21,242 nt of DNA, taken from positions 1-21,242 of the forward strand of contig SKVC01000074.1 in assembly GCA_007129655.1 (NCBI GenBank), written 5' to 3'. The notes beneath the pieces are model-generated. The model made no database searches and was not told where the DNA came from. It was given only the letters and a program-made list of their open reading frames with translations. This DNA comes from Thermoplasmata archaeon. GTDB lineage: Archaea > Thermoplasmatota > Thermoplasmata > Halarchaeoplasmatales > Halarchaeoplasmataceae. The translations under genes were made by a program, and so were the position numbers. Below, piece after piece: positions 13,445-21,242 of this stretch. Within the stretch, counting starts at the first letter, position 1. Each line of letters begins with the position of its first letter.

Positions 13445-16059
13445 AGGTCGATGATCTCCACTTCCGTAGAACCGTAGAGCCTGGCGCTCTCCACTTTGAC
13501 GTCGTCTTCGGTGAGTTCGACCCCTTCACCGTCTTCCAATACCAGGGTGAATTTTCCCGATGATTTCAATCCGTTTTCAACTTCCTCCGGATCCAGCCCT
13601 CCGATCTTGTCGAATATCTCTTTTGCCTTGCCTCTGAATTTAGGGCCGAGGGAAGAATATTCCGGGTTCACCTTCACCGGTCTTTCGTCTAATTCATCCT
13701 GGTCTACCGTACTCAAGCCGGAGGCTTTCAGCGTTTTGATCATGTCGTCCTGGCAGTCGAACACCATCGGTGAATCAGTGATGATCCGGATCTCGCCGAT
13801 TTCATCGTTGAGTGCCATACCGTTTTCCGACTTCCAGCTCCTGACGGCGGCGATGATATCCTTCACCATCTCACCGACGTCTCCTGCTACCTCATCCACC
13901 AGGATCGGTTCAGGCCATGGAGATACGTGGATACTTTCCGACCGGTAATGTTCTTTGTAATAGCGGTGGTATATCTCCTCGGTAGCGAAGCACATGAAGG
14001 GTGCGAGTAACTTGGTCAATCCCAAGCCGACCTCGTGCATCACGTACTTGACCGCGGGATCGTCTTCGTAGATACGGTGCTTCACCATCTCGATGTAGTG
14101 GTCGGCGAAGATGTGCCATAAGAAATATTCTGTTTCCTTCAACGCCCGGTCGTACCGATATTCGTCCATATATTCCGTTACCTTGTTAACCATCTCGCTG
14201 TACCTGGTGAGTATCCAGCGGTCTACGGTTCTCAATTCCGGCTGAGAGTCGATCTTGTCCTTCAGAATATCTTCAATGAAACGCTGTATATTCCACAATT
14301 TAGTCCTTAAGCGTATTCCCCGGGTAAGCCACTTGTTCTCGAATTCGCTATCTTCGCCGGGTTTGTTCATCCCTGCAAGATAGCGTATGGCATCGCCGCT
14401 GTGTTCGTCCGCTACCTCTTCGGGATCGATTATTATACCTCTGGACGATGAGAACGCTTTACCTCCGGGTAGCATGAGATAACCGTGTATCAGTATATCA
14501 TCCCACGGCTTTACGTCGGAGTGAAAAAGACTCTTGGCTATGGTGTTGAAGGCCCAGAAGCTGATTATGTCGTGTGATTGCGGTCTTAGTGAAAAGGGAA
14601 ATATTTTGTCGAAGAGCGGATCGTTATCTATCCATCCCGTGGCGATGTATGGTGTCATGGAGGATGTGGTCCAGGTATCGAGTACGTCCTTTTCAGGCTC
14701 GAACTCCGTACTACCGCATCCTTTGCAGCTACCCTCAGGGCTGTCCTTCAAGGGGTCCACCGGTAACTGCTCTTCTGCAGCAAGTTTCACCTCGCCGCAT
14801 CCTTTGCAGTACCATACCGGAAATGGTATCCCATGGTAGCGCTGCCTGGAGATGCACCAGTCCCACTTGAGTGATTTTACCCAGTTGTCGTATCTTACCT
14901 TCATATGTTCCGGGAACCATCGAATTTCTTCACCGATTTCCAGGTATTTGTCTGTAAGATCCAAGTATTTGATGAACCATTGCTTGGTCACCAAGAATTC
15001 GATGGGTGTATCACAGCGTTCGTGAACCTTCACAGCATGAAAAATATCCCATCTTTTTCCCAGGTATCCTTCTTCTTTCAAGTCCTCGATTATGGATTCC
15101 CGAGCATCCTGAATGTGCATACCGGTGTAATCACCGGCTACATCGGTCAAATGCCCGGTTTCGTCTATGGCGATCCTCAGCGGTAGTCCGTGTGCGTACC
15201 ACCAGTCGATGTCCGCCTGATCGCCGAAGGTACAGCACATGACGATACCGGTACCGGTCTCCATGTCCACCTGGGGATCTTCCAGGATCTGTACTTCCTG
15301 ACCGAACAGCGGAACAAAGGCGGTCTTTCCAACCAATTCACGGTTTCTTTCATCTTCCGGATGTACGAATACGGCGACACAGGCCGCCAAAAGCTCCGGT
15401 CGGGTCGTGGAGATGGTTAGCTTTCCTCCGTCTTTGAGTTCGAAATCTATATTGTTGAATTTACCCTCTAGATCTAAATCGTCGGTTTCCACCTGTGATA
15501 TTGCGGTCTCGCAGTGAGGGCACCACAACGTCGGGGCTTCCTTCCTGTATTCGCGGCCCATCTTATACAGGTCGATGAAGGACTTCTGGGAAGTGCGCCT
15601 GCTTCTTTCGTCGATAGTACGGTAAAAAATACTGTAATCCGGGAAAGTACCGATCCTCTTCCATTTTCGGACCAGTTCTTCCTCCAACTCTTTACTCACC
15701 TCTAAACATAACTCGATGAATTTTTCCCTACCAACGTCCTTTGGGTCCACACCGGTTTCGTTCTTAACGAACAGTTCGGTAGCTATGCCGTTATCGTCGA
15801 ACCCCCAGGGATAGAAAACGTTGAACCCTTTCATACGTTTGTACCGTGCCACGATATCCATCTGAGTGTAAGAAAAGGCATGGCCTATGTGCATCCTACC
15901 CGATACAGTGGGCGGAGGCGTATCTATGGAGAAAACGGGTGCTTCGGAATCTCTATGGAACCGATGTATCTGGTTCTGCTCCCACTTTGCTACCCATTTC
16001 TTTTCGATCGCGATGAAATCTTCTGTTCCCGGGGTGGACATGAACCACGTAGACTTCAT
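13411..16059 (-). CDS. valS: valyl-tRNA synthetase
   Basis: Class I synthetase that charges tRNA-Val with valine, with a CP1 editing domain that clears mischarged threonine. The HIGH motif is H57-I-G-H60 after PPPTVSGRM. The editing domain shows 'TTRPELLAACVAVFVHPED'. Zinc-type pairs are seen in WCPHCETAI, WYCKGCGEV and CKGCGSTEF. The ValRS-typical DVLDTWTTSSMTP and RPQSHDIISFWAFNT blocks are present, followed by the anticodon-binding part. The KMSKS loop reads K534-A-F-S-S-S-R-G, so the second lysine is serine. At 882 residues it is of normal archaeal length, with a short C-terminus. ATG 16059 is used; ATG 16041 would lose six residues. The last ten codons lie in a 41-base repeat shared with 12622-12662, so the present C-terminus may be of foreign origin. 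Confidence 0.97.
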   Translation of the reverse strand: MKSTWFMSTPGTEDFIAIEKKWVAKWEQNQIHRFHRDSEAPVFSIDTPPPTVSGRMHIGHAFSYTQMDIVARYKRMKGFNVFYPWGFDDNGIATELFVKNETGVDPKDVGREKFIELCLEVSKELEEELVRKWKRIGTFPDYSIFYRTIDERSRRTSQKSFIDLYKMGREYRKEAPTLWCPHCETAISQVETDDLDLEGKFNNIDFELKDGGKLTISTTRPELLAACVAVFVHPEDERNRELVGKTAFVPLFGQEVQILEDPQVDMETGTGIVMCCTFGDQADIDWWYAHGLPLRIAIDETGHLTDVAGDYTGMHIQDARESIIEDLKEEGYLGKRWDIFHAVKVHERCDTPIEFLVTKQWFIKYLDLTDKYLEIGEEIRWFPEHMKVRYDNWVKSLKWDWCISRQRYHGIPFPVWYCKGCGEVKLAAEEQLPVDPLKDSPEGSCKGCGSTEFEPEKDVLDTWTTSSMTPYIATGWIDNDPLFDKIFPFSLRPQSHDIISFWAFNTIAKSLFHSDVKPWDDILIHGYLMLPGGKAFSSSRGIIIDPEEVADEHSGDAIRYLAGMNKPGEDSEFENKWLTRGIRLRTKLWNIQRFIEDILKDKIDSQPELRTVDRWILTRYSEMVNKVTEYMDEYRYDRALKETEYFLWHIFADHYIEMVKHRIYEDDPAVKYVMHEVGLGLTKLLAPFMCFATEEIYHRYYKEHYRSESIHVSPWPEPILVDEVAGDVGEMVKDIIAAVRSWKSENGMALNDEIGEIRIITDSPMVFDCQDDMIKTLKASGLSTVDQDELDERPVKVNPEYSSLGPKFRGKAKEIFDKIGGLDPEEVENGLKSSGKFTLVLEDGEGVELTEDDVKVESARLYGSTEVEIIDLEHTTVILDKN

Positions 16060-16102
16060 CCGAATAGATTAAATTTTCGGATTACCTTTCATCAAAAAGA
16101 CC

Positions 16103-16108
16103 ATATAT
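16103..16108 (+). promoter_or_regulatory. TATA box for the gene at 16130
   Basis: ATATAT centred about 25 bases before the ATG at 16130, with no Shine-Dalgarno site, suggests a leaderless transcript. The 70-base divergent region is shared with valS, whose own candidate box is the AAAATTTAATC stretch read on the minus strand (about 16079-16069). Confidence 0.45.
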
Positions 16109-16129
16109 CCCGATGCTCATGGCCATAGC

Positions 16130-16423
16130 ATGCCTAAACGGTACGTTTGCGATAACTGCAAAACGGTGGACAATCGAAGCAAGGTGTGTAAAATATGCTC
16201 GGAGGACACCACCGTCATCGAATATCCTGTTACTCCGTGGACGGTTTTTCCGTATCTGATGGCGCTGGTGACCGGCGGTATTTTATTGATAGCTCAACTT
16301 TCCGGATATTACATTATAATTTGGCTGACATTTCCCTTGATCGTTATCGGTTTGATCGTTGATCATCTCAACCAGCAGAAGCTGGATCGGATGGCGAGAA
16401 AACGATTTACAAAAAACAGATGA
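16130..16423 (+). CDS. zinc-ribbon protein with two membrane segments
   Basis: A 97-residue protein. Residues 7-23 form a C-x2-C-x9-C-x2-C zinc ribbon, and two hydrophobic segments (about 39-57 and 60-77) make a hairpin in the membrane, followed by a basic cytoplasmic tail (LDRMARKRFTKNR). Both ends are therefore likely cytoplasmic. Function unknown. It has the same zinc-ribbon-plus-membrane plan as the first gene of the window but no clear sequence identity beyond that. The gap to gyrB is 161 bases and contains the gyrB promoter, so it is probably not in the gyrase operon. Confidence 0.75.
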   Translation: MPKRYVCDNCKTVDNRSKVCKICSEDTTVIEYPVTPWTVFPYLMALVTGGILLIAQLSGYYIIIWLTFPLIVIGLIVDHLNQQKLDRMARKRFTKNR

Positions 16424-16484
16424 AAGTTTTCACTTCAAAATATAGTAGCCAGACCCCCCTATTTTACAGTGCCTCGTTGGAAAG

Positions 16485-16494
16485 ATTAATATAG
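16485..16494 (+). promoter_or_regulatory. TATA-like box for gyrBA
   Basis: ATTAATATAG lies about 95 bases before the gyrB ATG, predicting a leader of roughly 65 bases that ends in a GGTGGT Shine-Dalgarno site (16573-16578). Gyrase genes are often controlled by supercoiling, but nothing in the sequence shows that here. Confidence 0.35.
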
Positions 16495-16584
16495 TGAAAG
16501 ATACTAGTGGACGTGTGCAAATAGAAGGATTATTGAATACTCTCGGGATGCATATGAAATTCACACAATTACGGTGGTAAAAAG

Positions 16585-18507
16585 ATGGAAGAAGATTCGG
16601 TATTAGATAAGGCAAACCTTTACGATTCTGACAAGATCAAAGTCCTCGAAGGGCTGAGCGCTGTTCGAAAACGTCCGAGCATGTACATCGGTAGCACCGA
16701 TGAGAAAGGGCTTCATCATTTGGTTTACGAAGTGGTCGACAACAGCATAGACGAGGCTATGGAAGGCTACTGTCATAAAATAGATGTAACCATAAATTCT
16801 GACGGCAGTGTAACGGTTAGAGACGACGGGAGGGGCATACCGGTAAGCATACACCCCAAGTACCAAAGATCCGGTGTAGAGATCGTCATGACCAAGCTCC
16901 ACGCAGGCGGCAAGTTCGACCGTAAGAGCTACAAGGTATCCGGCGGACTTCACGGTGTCGGTGTATCTGTCGTAAACGCACTTTCAGAGTGGCTTGTGGT
17001 TAAGGTAAGAAGAGGCGGCAAGATATACAGTCAGAGATACGAAAGAGGTGCAGTGAAGACAGAACTCGAGGAAGAGGGAGAGTACGAAGGAAACGGGGGA
17101 ACGGAAACCACCTTTATGCCGGATTCTGAGATATTCGAAACACTGGACTTCGAGTATCGTCGACTCAAAGAACGTATGCGAGAATTGGCCTTCCTCAACA
17201 AAGGTTTACGTATATCCATAACCGATAAACGCAGCGAGGTATCCGACGAGTTCCATTACGAAGGCGGGATCATCGAATACGTAGAATATATCAACGAAGG
17301 CAAAGAACCCCTGCACCCAGATCCGATCTATATCAAAGACAGGATGGATGGAGTCCACGTAGAATTGGCCATGCAGTTCCTGGCCCATTCATATTCAACT
17401 AACAACGTATACCCCTTCGCCAACAATATACACACGGTAGAAGGCGGTACACACCTCACAGGGTTCCGAGCGGGACTTACGACCACATTGAAGAAATACG
17501 CAGATGATAACGACTACGCCAAAGACGTCGATTTTTCAGCCGACGATTTTCGAGAAGGTCTAACAGCTATCGTTAACGTTAAACTACCCGAGCCACAGTT
17601 CGAAGGACAAACCAAGATGAAGCTGGGTAACAGTGAGATACGTGGGATCGTACAATCCGTAGTGGGTAACAAATTACGTACTTTCCTTGAAGAGCACCCT
17701 AAAACAGCCGAGTTGATAATGGAAAAGGCCATAATGGCGGCAAAGGCCAGGGCAGCGGCACGTAAGGCAAAGGAGTTAACACGTAGAAAAGGTATCCTGG
17801 GCAGTATCGATCTCCCGGGAAAATTAGCGGATTGTTCTAATCCTGATCCCAAGGTATCCGAACTATACATCGTCGAGGGCGACTCTGCCGGCGGTTCGGC
17901 AAAACAGGGACGTGACAGAGCTTTCCAGGCGATCTTACCACTCAGAGGCAAGATAATCAACGTGGAAAAGGCAAGGGTAGACAAGATGCTGGATAACAAA
18001 GAGATACGTGCCATGATATCGGCACTGGGAACAGGGTTCGACGAGGATTTCAAACCGGAGGAATCCAGATATCATAAGATCATAATCATGACCGATGCAG
18101 ATGTAGACGGTGCCCACATACGAACATTACTGTTCACATTTTTCTACAGATACATGAAAGAATTGATCGATCTGGGGTATCTGTATATGGCACAACCCCC
18201 TCTGTACAAATTGAAGAGGGGAAGAAAGGAACAATATGTGTATAACGAACGAGAGAGACGCGAGGTATTGGAAGAATGGGGCAACAGGGGCGTAAGCATC
18301 CAGCGCTACAAAGGTCTCGGTGAGATGAACCCGACGGAGTTGTGGGAAACCACCATGAATCCCGAGCACAGATTACTCGCTAGAGTGACCATTGAAGATG
18401 CCGAAGAAGCAGATCGACTGTTCGATATATTGATGGGAAAAGATGTAGAGCCAAGAAGGGCGTTTATAGAAGAAAACACCCATCGGGCTACGGATATAGA
18501 TATTTAA
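16585..18507 (+). CDS. gyrB: DNA gyrase subunit B
   Basis: ATPase subunit of gyrase, which with GyrA introduces negative supercoils. The GHKL ATPase site is complete: E49 and N53 in YEVVDNSIDEA, D80-D-G-R-G-I-P, GGLHGVGVSVVNALS at 120-134 and the QTKMKLGN lysine loop. The TOPRIM metal site is also intact: E431 in EGDSAGGSA and D504/D506/D508 in DADVDGAH. The C-terminal 'QRYKGLGEMNP' block is typical. At 640 residues it is the short GyrB form common in Gram-positive-like bacteria and in euryarchaea that gained gyrase from bacteria. GGTGGT six bases before the ATG fixes the start. gyrA follows after 13 bases, so the two are one operon. Topo VI and ParE are excluded by the motif set and the gyrA partner. 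Confidence 0.98.
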   Translation: MEEDSVLDKANLYDSDKIKVLEGLSAVRKRPSMYIGSTDEKGLHHLVYEVVDNSIDEAMEGYCHKIDVTINSDGSVTVRDDGRGIPVSIHPKYQRSGVEIVMTKLHAGGKFDRKSYKVSGGLHGVGVSVVNALSEWLVVKVRRGGKIYSQRYERGAVKTELEEEGEYEGNGGTETTFMPDSEIFETLDFEYRRLKERMRELAFLNKGLRISITDKRSEVSDEFHYEGGIIEYVEYINEGKEPLHPDPIYIKDRMDGVHVELAMQFLAHSYSTNNVYPFANNIHTVEGGTHLTGFRAGLTTTLKKYADDNDYAKDVDFSADDFREGLTAIVNVKLPEPQFEGQTKMKLGNSEIRGIVQSVVGNKLRTFLEEHPKTAELIMEKAIMAAKARAAARKAKELTRRKGILGSIDLPGKLADCSNPDPKVSELYIVEGDSAGGSAKQGRDRAFQAILPLRGKIINVEKARVDKMLDNKEIRAMISALGTGFDEDFKPEESRYHKIIIMTDADVDGAHIRTLLFTFFYRYMKELIDLGYLYMAQPPLYKLKRGRKEQYVYNERERREVLEEWGNRGVSIQRYKGLGEMNPTELWETTMNPEHRLLARVTIEDAEEADRLFDILMGKDVEPRRAFIEENTHRATDIDI

Positions 18508-18520
18508 TTGAGGTTTTACG

Positions 18521-21046
18521 ATGACAGAAGTTGAAATTGGAGAAAAGGTGTTGGAAAAGCACATTGAGGAGGAGATGCAGGATTCCTACATAAATTACGC
18601 AATGAGCGTTATCATAGGAAGGGCACTTCCGGATGTACGGGATGGTTTGAAACCCGTACATCGAAGGATACTTTATTCTATGTTTCAGGAAGGTCTCTCT
18701 TCCGGCAAACCTCATAAAAAATCAGCCCGTGTAGTCGGTGACGTATTGGGTAAGTATCACCCCCACGGAGATCAGGCGGTATACGATACTCTGGTTCGTA
18801 TGGCACAGGAGTTTTCGTTGAGATATCCCTTGGTCGATGGGCAAGGTAACTTCGGATCAATCGACGGGGATTCGCCTGCGGCTATGCGTTACACAGAAGC
18901 CCGTTTAAAATCCATCGCAGAAGAGATGCTGGAAGATATCAACAAAGAAACTGTTGAATATCGGGACAATTACGACGGCTCTTTACAGGAACCGGTTCTA
19001 CTACCGGCTAAATTACCTAACCTACTGCTCAACGGTTCCAGCGGTATCGCCGTAGGTATGTCGACCAACATACCGCCTCACAATCTAAACGAACTTGTAG
19101 ATGCGATCATAGCCAAGATAGACGAACCGGAGATAGAACTCCTGGAGATCATGGAGCACCTGCCTGCGCCGGATTTCCCTACGGGAGGTATAATCTACGG
19201 TTACGACGGCGTGTACCAAGCATACAAAACGGGTAGAGGCAAGATCACACTCAGGGCCAAGGCGCACATCGAAGACGAACGCAAGGGTAAAAAAGGAAGG
19301 ATAATAGTCGACGAGATCCCCTATCAAGTCAACAAGTCCACACTGGTAGAATCCATCGCGAATCTCGTTAAAAACGACGTAATCAACGAAATCTCGGATC
19401 TCAGGGATGAATCAGACAGGGATGGTATAAGAATAGTGATCGAGTTAAAGCGAGGAGTCATCCCGGAAGTAGTTCTTAATAAACTATTCAAACACACACA
19501 GATGCAGGTCACCTTCGGTGTGATCAATCTAGCTCTGGTGGATAAAGAACCTATGGTACTTACGCTGAAAGAGACCATGCAACATTATATCGATTACAGA
19601 AAGGATATAGTTACCAAGAGAACCGAGTACGATCTGAAAAAGGCCGAAGAGCGTGCTCACATACTAGACGGATTGCTGGTCGCACTGAGCAACCTCGACG
19701 ATATAATACGGATAATACGCAATTCAGAGAGTACCGAAGAGGCGAAGGGAAAGTTGATTTCACAATTCCTACTGAGCGACAAACAATCGCAGGCCATACT
19801 GGAGATGCAGTTAAGGCGTCTAACCGGCTTGGAACGTGGCAAGATCCAGGATGAATACGAAGAGCTGGAAATAAAGATCAAAGATTATCGTGAGATACTT
19901 GGCGACGATCAGATGATACGGGATATCATCAAGAACGAGCTCAGATACATGGCCGAAAAATACGGTGACGAAAGACGTACCGAGATAGACAAAGACGCCG
20001 TTCAGATCGATAATGAAGACTTGATACCCGAAGAGGAGTACGTGGTAACTCTCACCCAGAGTGGTTACATAAAGCGACTACCTGTAGATACCTATAGGAT
20101 GCAGAGAAGAGGAGGCGTCGGTCTCATGGGTATGGATACCAAAGATGAAGACCGAGTCGTAGATCTGTTCGTTACGCATTCACACGATTATCTACTCTTC
20201 TTTACCAATAAAGGCAGAGTTTACTGGCTGAAAGCCTATATGCTGCCTAAGGGCGGCAGACGTGCAAGGGGAAGGCCGATCGTCAATCTGCTACCACGTT
20301 TAGAAGATGGTGAAAAAGTCGAAGACCTCATCCCGGTCAGCGAGTTCTCCGAGGACCAGTATCTATTGTTCTCCACTAAGAAGGGGAAGATAAAGAAAAC
20401 TTCTCTATCTGCCTACAGCCATCCGCGAGTCACAGGTATTTGGGCTATACGACTAAGGGAAGACGACGAACTGGTAGATACAAAATTATCCAACGGCGAA
20501 AACGAAGTGCTGCTGGCCACGAAGAAGGGTCAGGCCGTCCGTTTCGATGAAAGTGAGGTACGACCTACCGGTCGATACACCATGGGCGTTAAAGGAGCTA
20601 GTCTGCGTAAAGGCGACGAAGTAGTCAGCATGACCCTTGTCAATCCGGAAGACATTCTGCTCAGCTTGACTGTGAACGGATACGGCAAACGTACGGCAGT
20701 CAACAATTATCGTAAAACACATCGTGGAGCCAAAGGTGTTATCACCATCAAGACCAACAAACGTAACGGTCATGTTGTGTGTGCACGTGTGGTAGAAGAT
20801 GACGATGAGATACTTATGATGAGTAAAAACGGCATGGTGATACGGACCAGGGCGGACGAGATCTCTTTACAGAGTAGGAACACCATGGGCGTCCGTGTGA
20901 TGCGACTCAAGAAAGAAGACGAGCTACTCACTATGACCAAGGTCATCAGCGAGGAAGAGGAAGAAGAGATCGTCGCAGATGATGCCGAAGCCGATATATC
21001 CGAGGATGAAGATTACGCTGAAGAGGAAGAAGAGGATTTAGAGTAG
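18521..21046 (+). CDS. gyrA: DNA gyrase subunit A
   Basis: The breakage-reunion subunit of gyrase. RALPDVRDGLKPVHRRILY (34-52) and the active-site tyrosine Y124 in AAMRYTEARL are present. The C-terminal wrapping domain has six-bladed-propeller-type repeats, and the GyrA box is Q528-R-R-G-G-V-G534, with Val in the position usually held by Lys. The last 32 residues are almost all acidic. At the place of E. coli Ser83, in the HPHGD motif, the residue is Gln85; the aspartate equivalent to Asp87 is kept (D89). GAGGT six bases before the ATG supports the start. It is translated from the gyrBA message. The GyrA box and propeller separate it from ParC-type subunits. Confidence 0.98.
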   Translation: MTEVEIGEKVLEKHIEEEMQDSYINYAMSVIIGRALPDVRDGLKPVHRRILYSMFQEGLSSGKPHKKSARVVGDVLGKYHPHGDQAVYDTLVRMAQEFSLRYPLVDGQGNFGSIDGDSPAAMRYTEARLKSIAEEMLEDINKETVEYRDNYDGSLQEPVLLPAKLPNLLLNGSSGIAVGMSTNIPPHNLNELVDAIIAKIDEPEIELLEIMEHLPAPDFPTGGIIYGYDGVYQAYKTGRGKITLRAKAHIEDERKGKKGRIIVDEIPYQVNKSTLVESIANLVKNDVINEISDLRDESDRDGIRIVIELKRGVIPEVVLNKLFKHTQMQVTFGVINLALVDKEPMVLTLKETMQHYIDYRKDIVTKRTEYDLKKAEERAHILDGLLVALSNLDDIIRIIRNSESTEEAKGKLISQFLLSDKQSQAILEMQLRRLTGLERGKIQDEYEELEIKIKDYREILGDDQMIRDIIKNELRYMAEKYGDERRTEIDKDAVQIDNEDLIPEEEYVVTLTQSGYIKRLPVDTYRMQRRGGVGLMGMDTKDEDRVVDLFVTHSHDYLLFFTNKGRVYWLKAYMLPKGGRRARGRPIVNLLPRLEDGEKVEDLIPVSEFSEDQYLLFSTKKGKIKKTSLSAYSHPRVTGIWAIRLREDDELVDTKLSNGENEVLLATKKGQAVRFDESEVRPTGRYTMGVKGASLRKGDEVVSMTLVNPEDILLSLTVNGYGKRTAVNNYRKTHRGAKGVITIKTNKRNGHVVCARVVEDDDEILMMSKNGMVIRTRADEISLQSRNTMGVRVMRLKKEDELLTMTKVISEEEEEEIVADDAEADISEDEDYAEEEEEDLE

Positions 21047-21084
21047 ATCTTTGACTGAACGGGATATCCTTCCTTAGGTGAACA

Positions 21085-21092
21085 TTTATATC
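21085..21092 (+). promoter_or_regulatory. TATA-like box after gyrA
   Basis: TTTATATC within AACATTTATATCATCC is a good archaeal TATA match, predicting a transcript start near 21112-21117. No convincing reading frame begins there on the plus strand, so it may drive a structured RNA or a gene beyond the window end. Confidence 0.45.
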
Positions 21093-21112
21093 ATCCTTTA
21101 GTTTAGCCGTAT

Positions 21113-21242
21113 CAATTGGTATGCTACAATATGGGCGCGTGGCCTTGCTGGGAAGATAAAAAGTATCTTCCCCGCACATTAGAGACCATAAATGCTCTCT
21201 AATAAAGCCTGGATATGGCGTAGGCCTTCAACACCGTCCTAT
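21113..21242 (+). ncRNA. possible structured RNA, cut by window end
   Basis: The stretch downstream of the TATA-like box holds two strong hairpins in series. The first is a perfect 9-base stem (21150-21158 with 21164-21172, loop AAAAG), lengthened by three more pairs after one mismatch (21146-21176). The second is a perfect 8-base stem (21178-21185 with 21196-21203, 10-base loop). A third weaker pairing (AAGCCT with AGGCCT, about 21205-21226) follows. I could not match it to tRNA, 5S, SRP RNA or RNase P RNA by their conserved motifs. It could also be an untranslated leader or a terminator region. The 5' end is inferred and the 3' end is outside the window. Confidence 0.35.

Noticed and set aside
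13496..13948. 150-residue open frame on the plus strand inside valS
   Set aside because: Serine- and proline-rich shadow of the acidic C-terminal part of valS, with no motif of its own.
17514..18053. 179-residue open frame on the minus strand inside gyrB
   Set aside because: It is opposite a highly conserved part of gyrB and its composition (Ser, Leu, Arg rich) is that of an antisense shadow.
21130..21205. tRNA gene in the hairpin region after gyrA
   Set aside because: No TTC-type T-loop, no acceptor stem pairing and no anticodon arm of correct geometry could be found.

Overview
The window looks like a compact euryarchaeal genome segment, most likely from the Thermoplasmatota or a close relative. 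The grounds are family-level: a family D DNA polymerase large subunit (DP2), FEN-1, a queD-queC pair of the archaeosine/preQ0 type, KaiC/RadA-like ATPases, an archaeal TraB-family membrane protein, and a bacterial-type gyrase of the kind many euryarchaea acquired. AT-rich TATA-like boxes lie about 25-30 bases before several start codons, which suggests leaderless transcripts. Internal operon genes instead show GGAG or GGTGAT Shine-Dalgarno sites. The exact lineage cannot be fixed by reading alone. No rRNA, tRNA or CRISPR array was seen.

Layout. 1-3600: a zinc-ribbon membrane protein, a TraB-family protein without the usual histidines, a KaiC-like ATPase, two small unknown proteins and a minimal FKBP. 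3600-4810: queD and queC, overlapping by 4 bases. 4885-7463: a KaiC-like protein with no usable Walker A motif, an intact KaiC-like ATPase and fen, all co-directional. 7460-10771: DP2, converging on fen with a 4-base overlap. 10863-12360: a PLP aminotransferase and a dicluster-type ferredoxin. 12444-13410: a small zinc finger gene, then an inserted toxin-antitoxin cassette whose PIN toxin has an in-frame amber codon. 13411-16059: valS. 16130-21046: a zinc-ribbon membrane protein, then gyrB-gyrA. 21047-21242: a TATA-like box followed by two strong hairpins, possibly an RNA gene cut by the window end.

How the genes work together. DP2, FEN-1 and both gyrase subunits make this a replication/topology neighbourhood. 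QueD and QueC are steps toward preQ0 for archaeosine in tRNA. The three KaiC-like proteins, one apparently unable to bind ATP at the P-loop, may act as a signalling or regulatory set, but their role is not known from sequence.

The most striking signal is around 12622-13449. The end of valS, including its overlap with the end of the convergent zinc finger gene, occurs twice in direct orientation and brackets the toxin-antitoxin cassette. The differences between the copies are mostly synonymous in the valS frame. Two other convergent pairs (TraB/KaiC-like and fen/DP2) end in the same TTAA stop overlap. The zinc finger gene and valS therefore probably had this arrangement before the cassette arrived, and the cassette arrived with a foreign valS tail.
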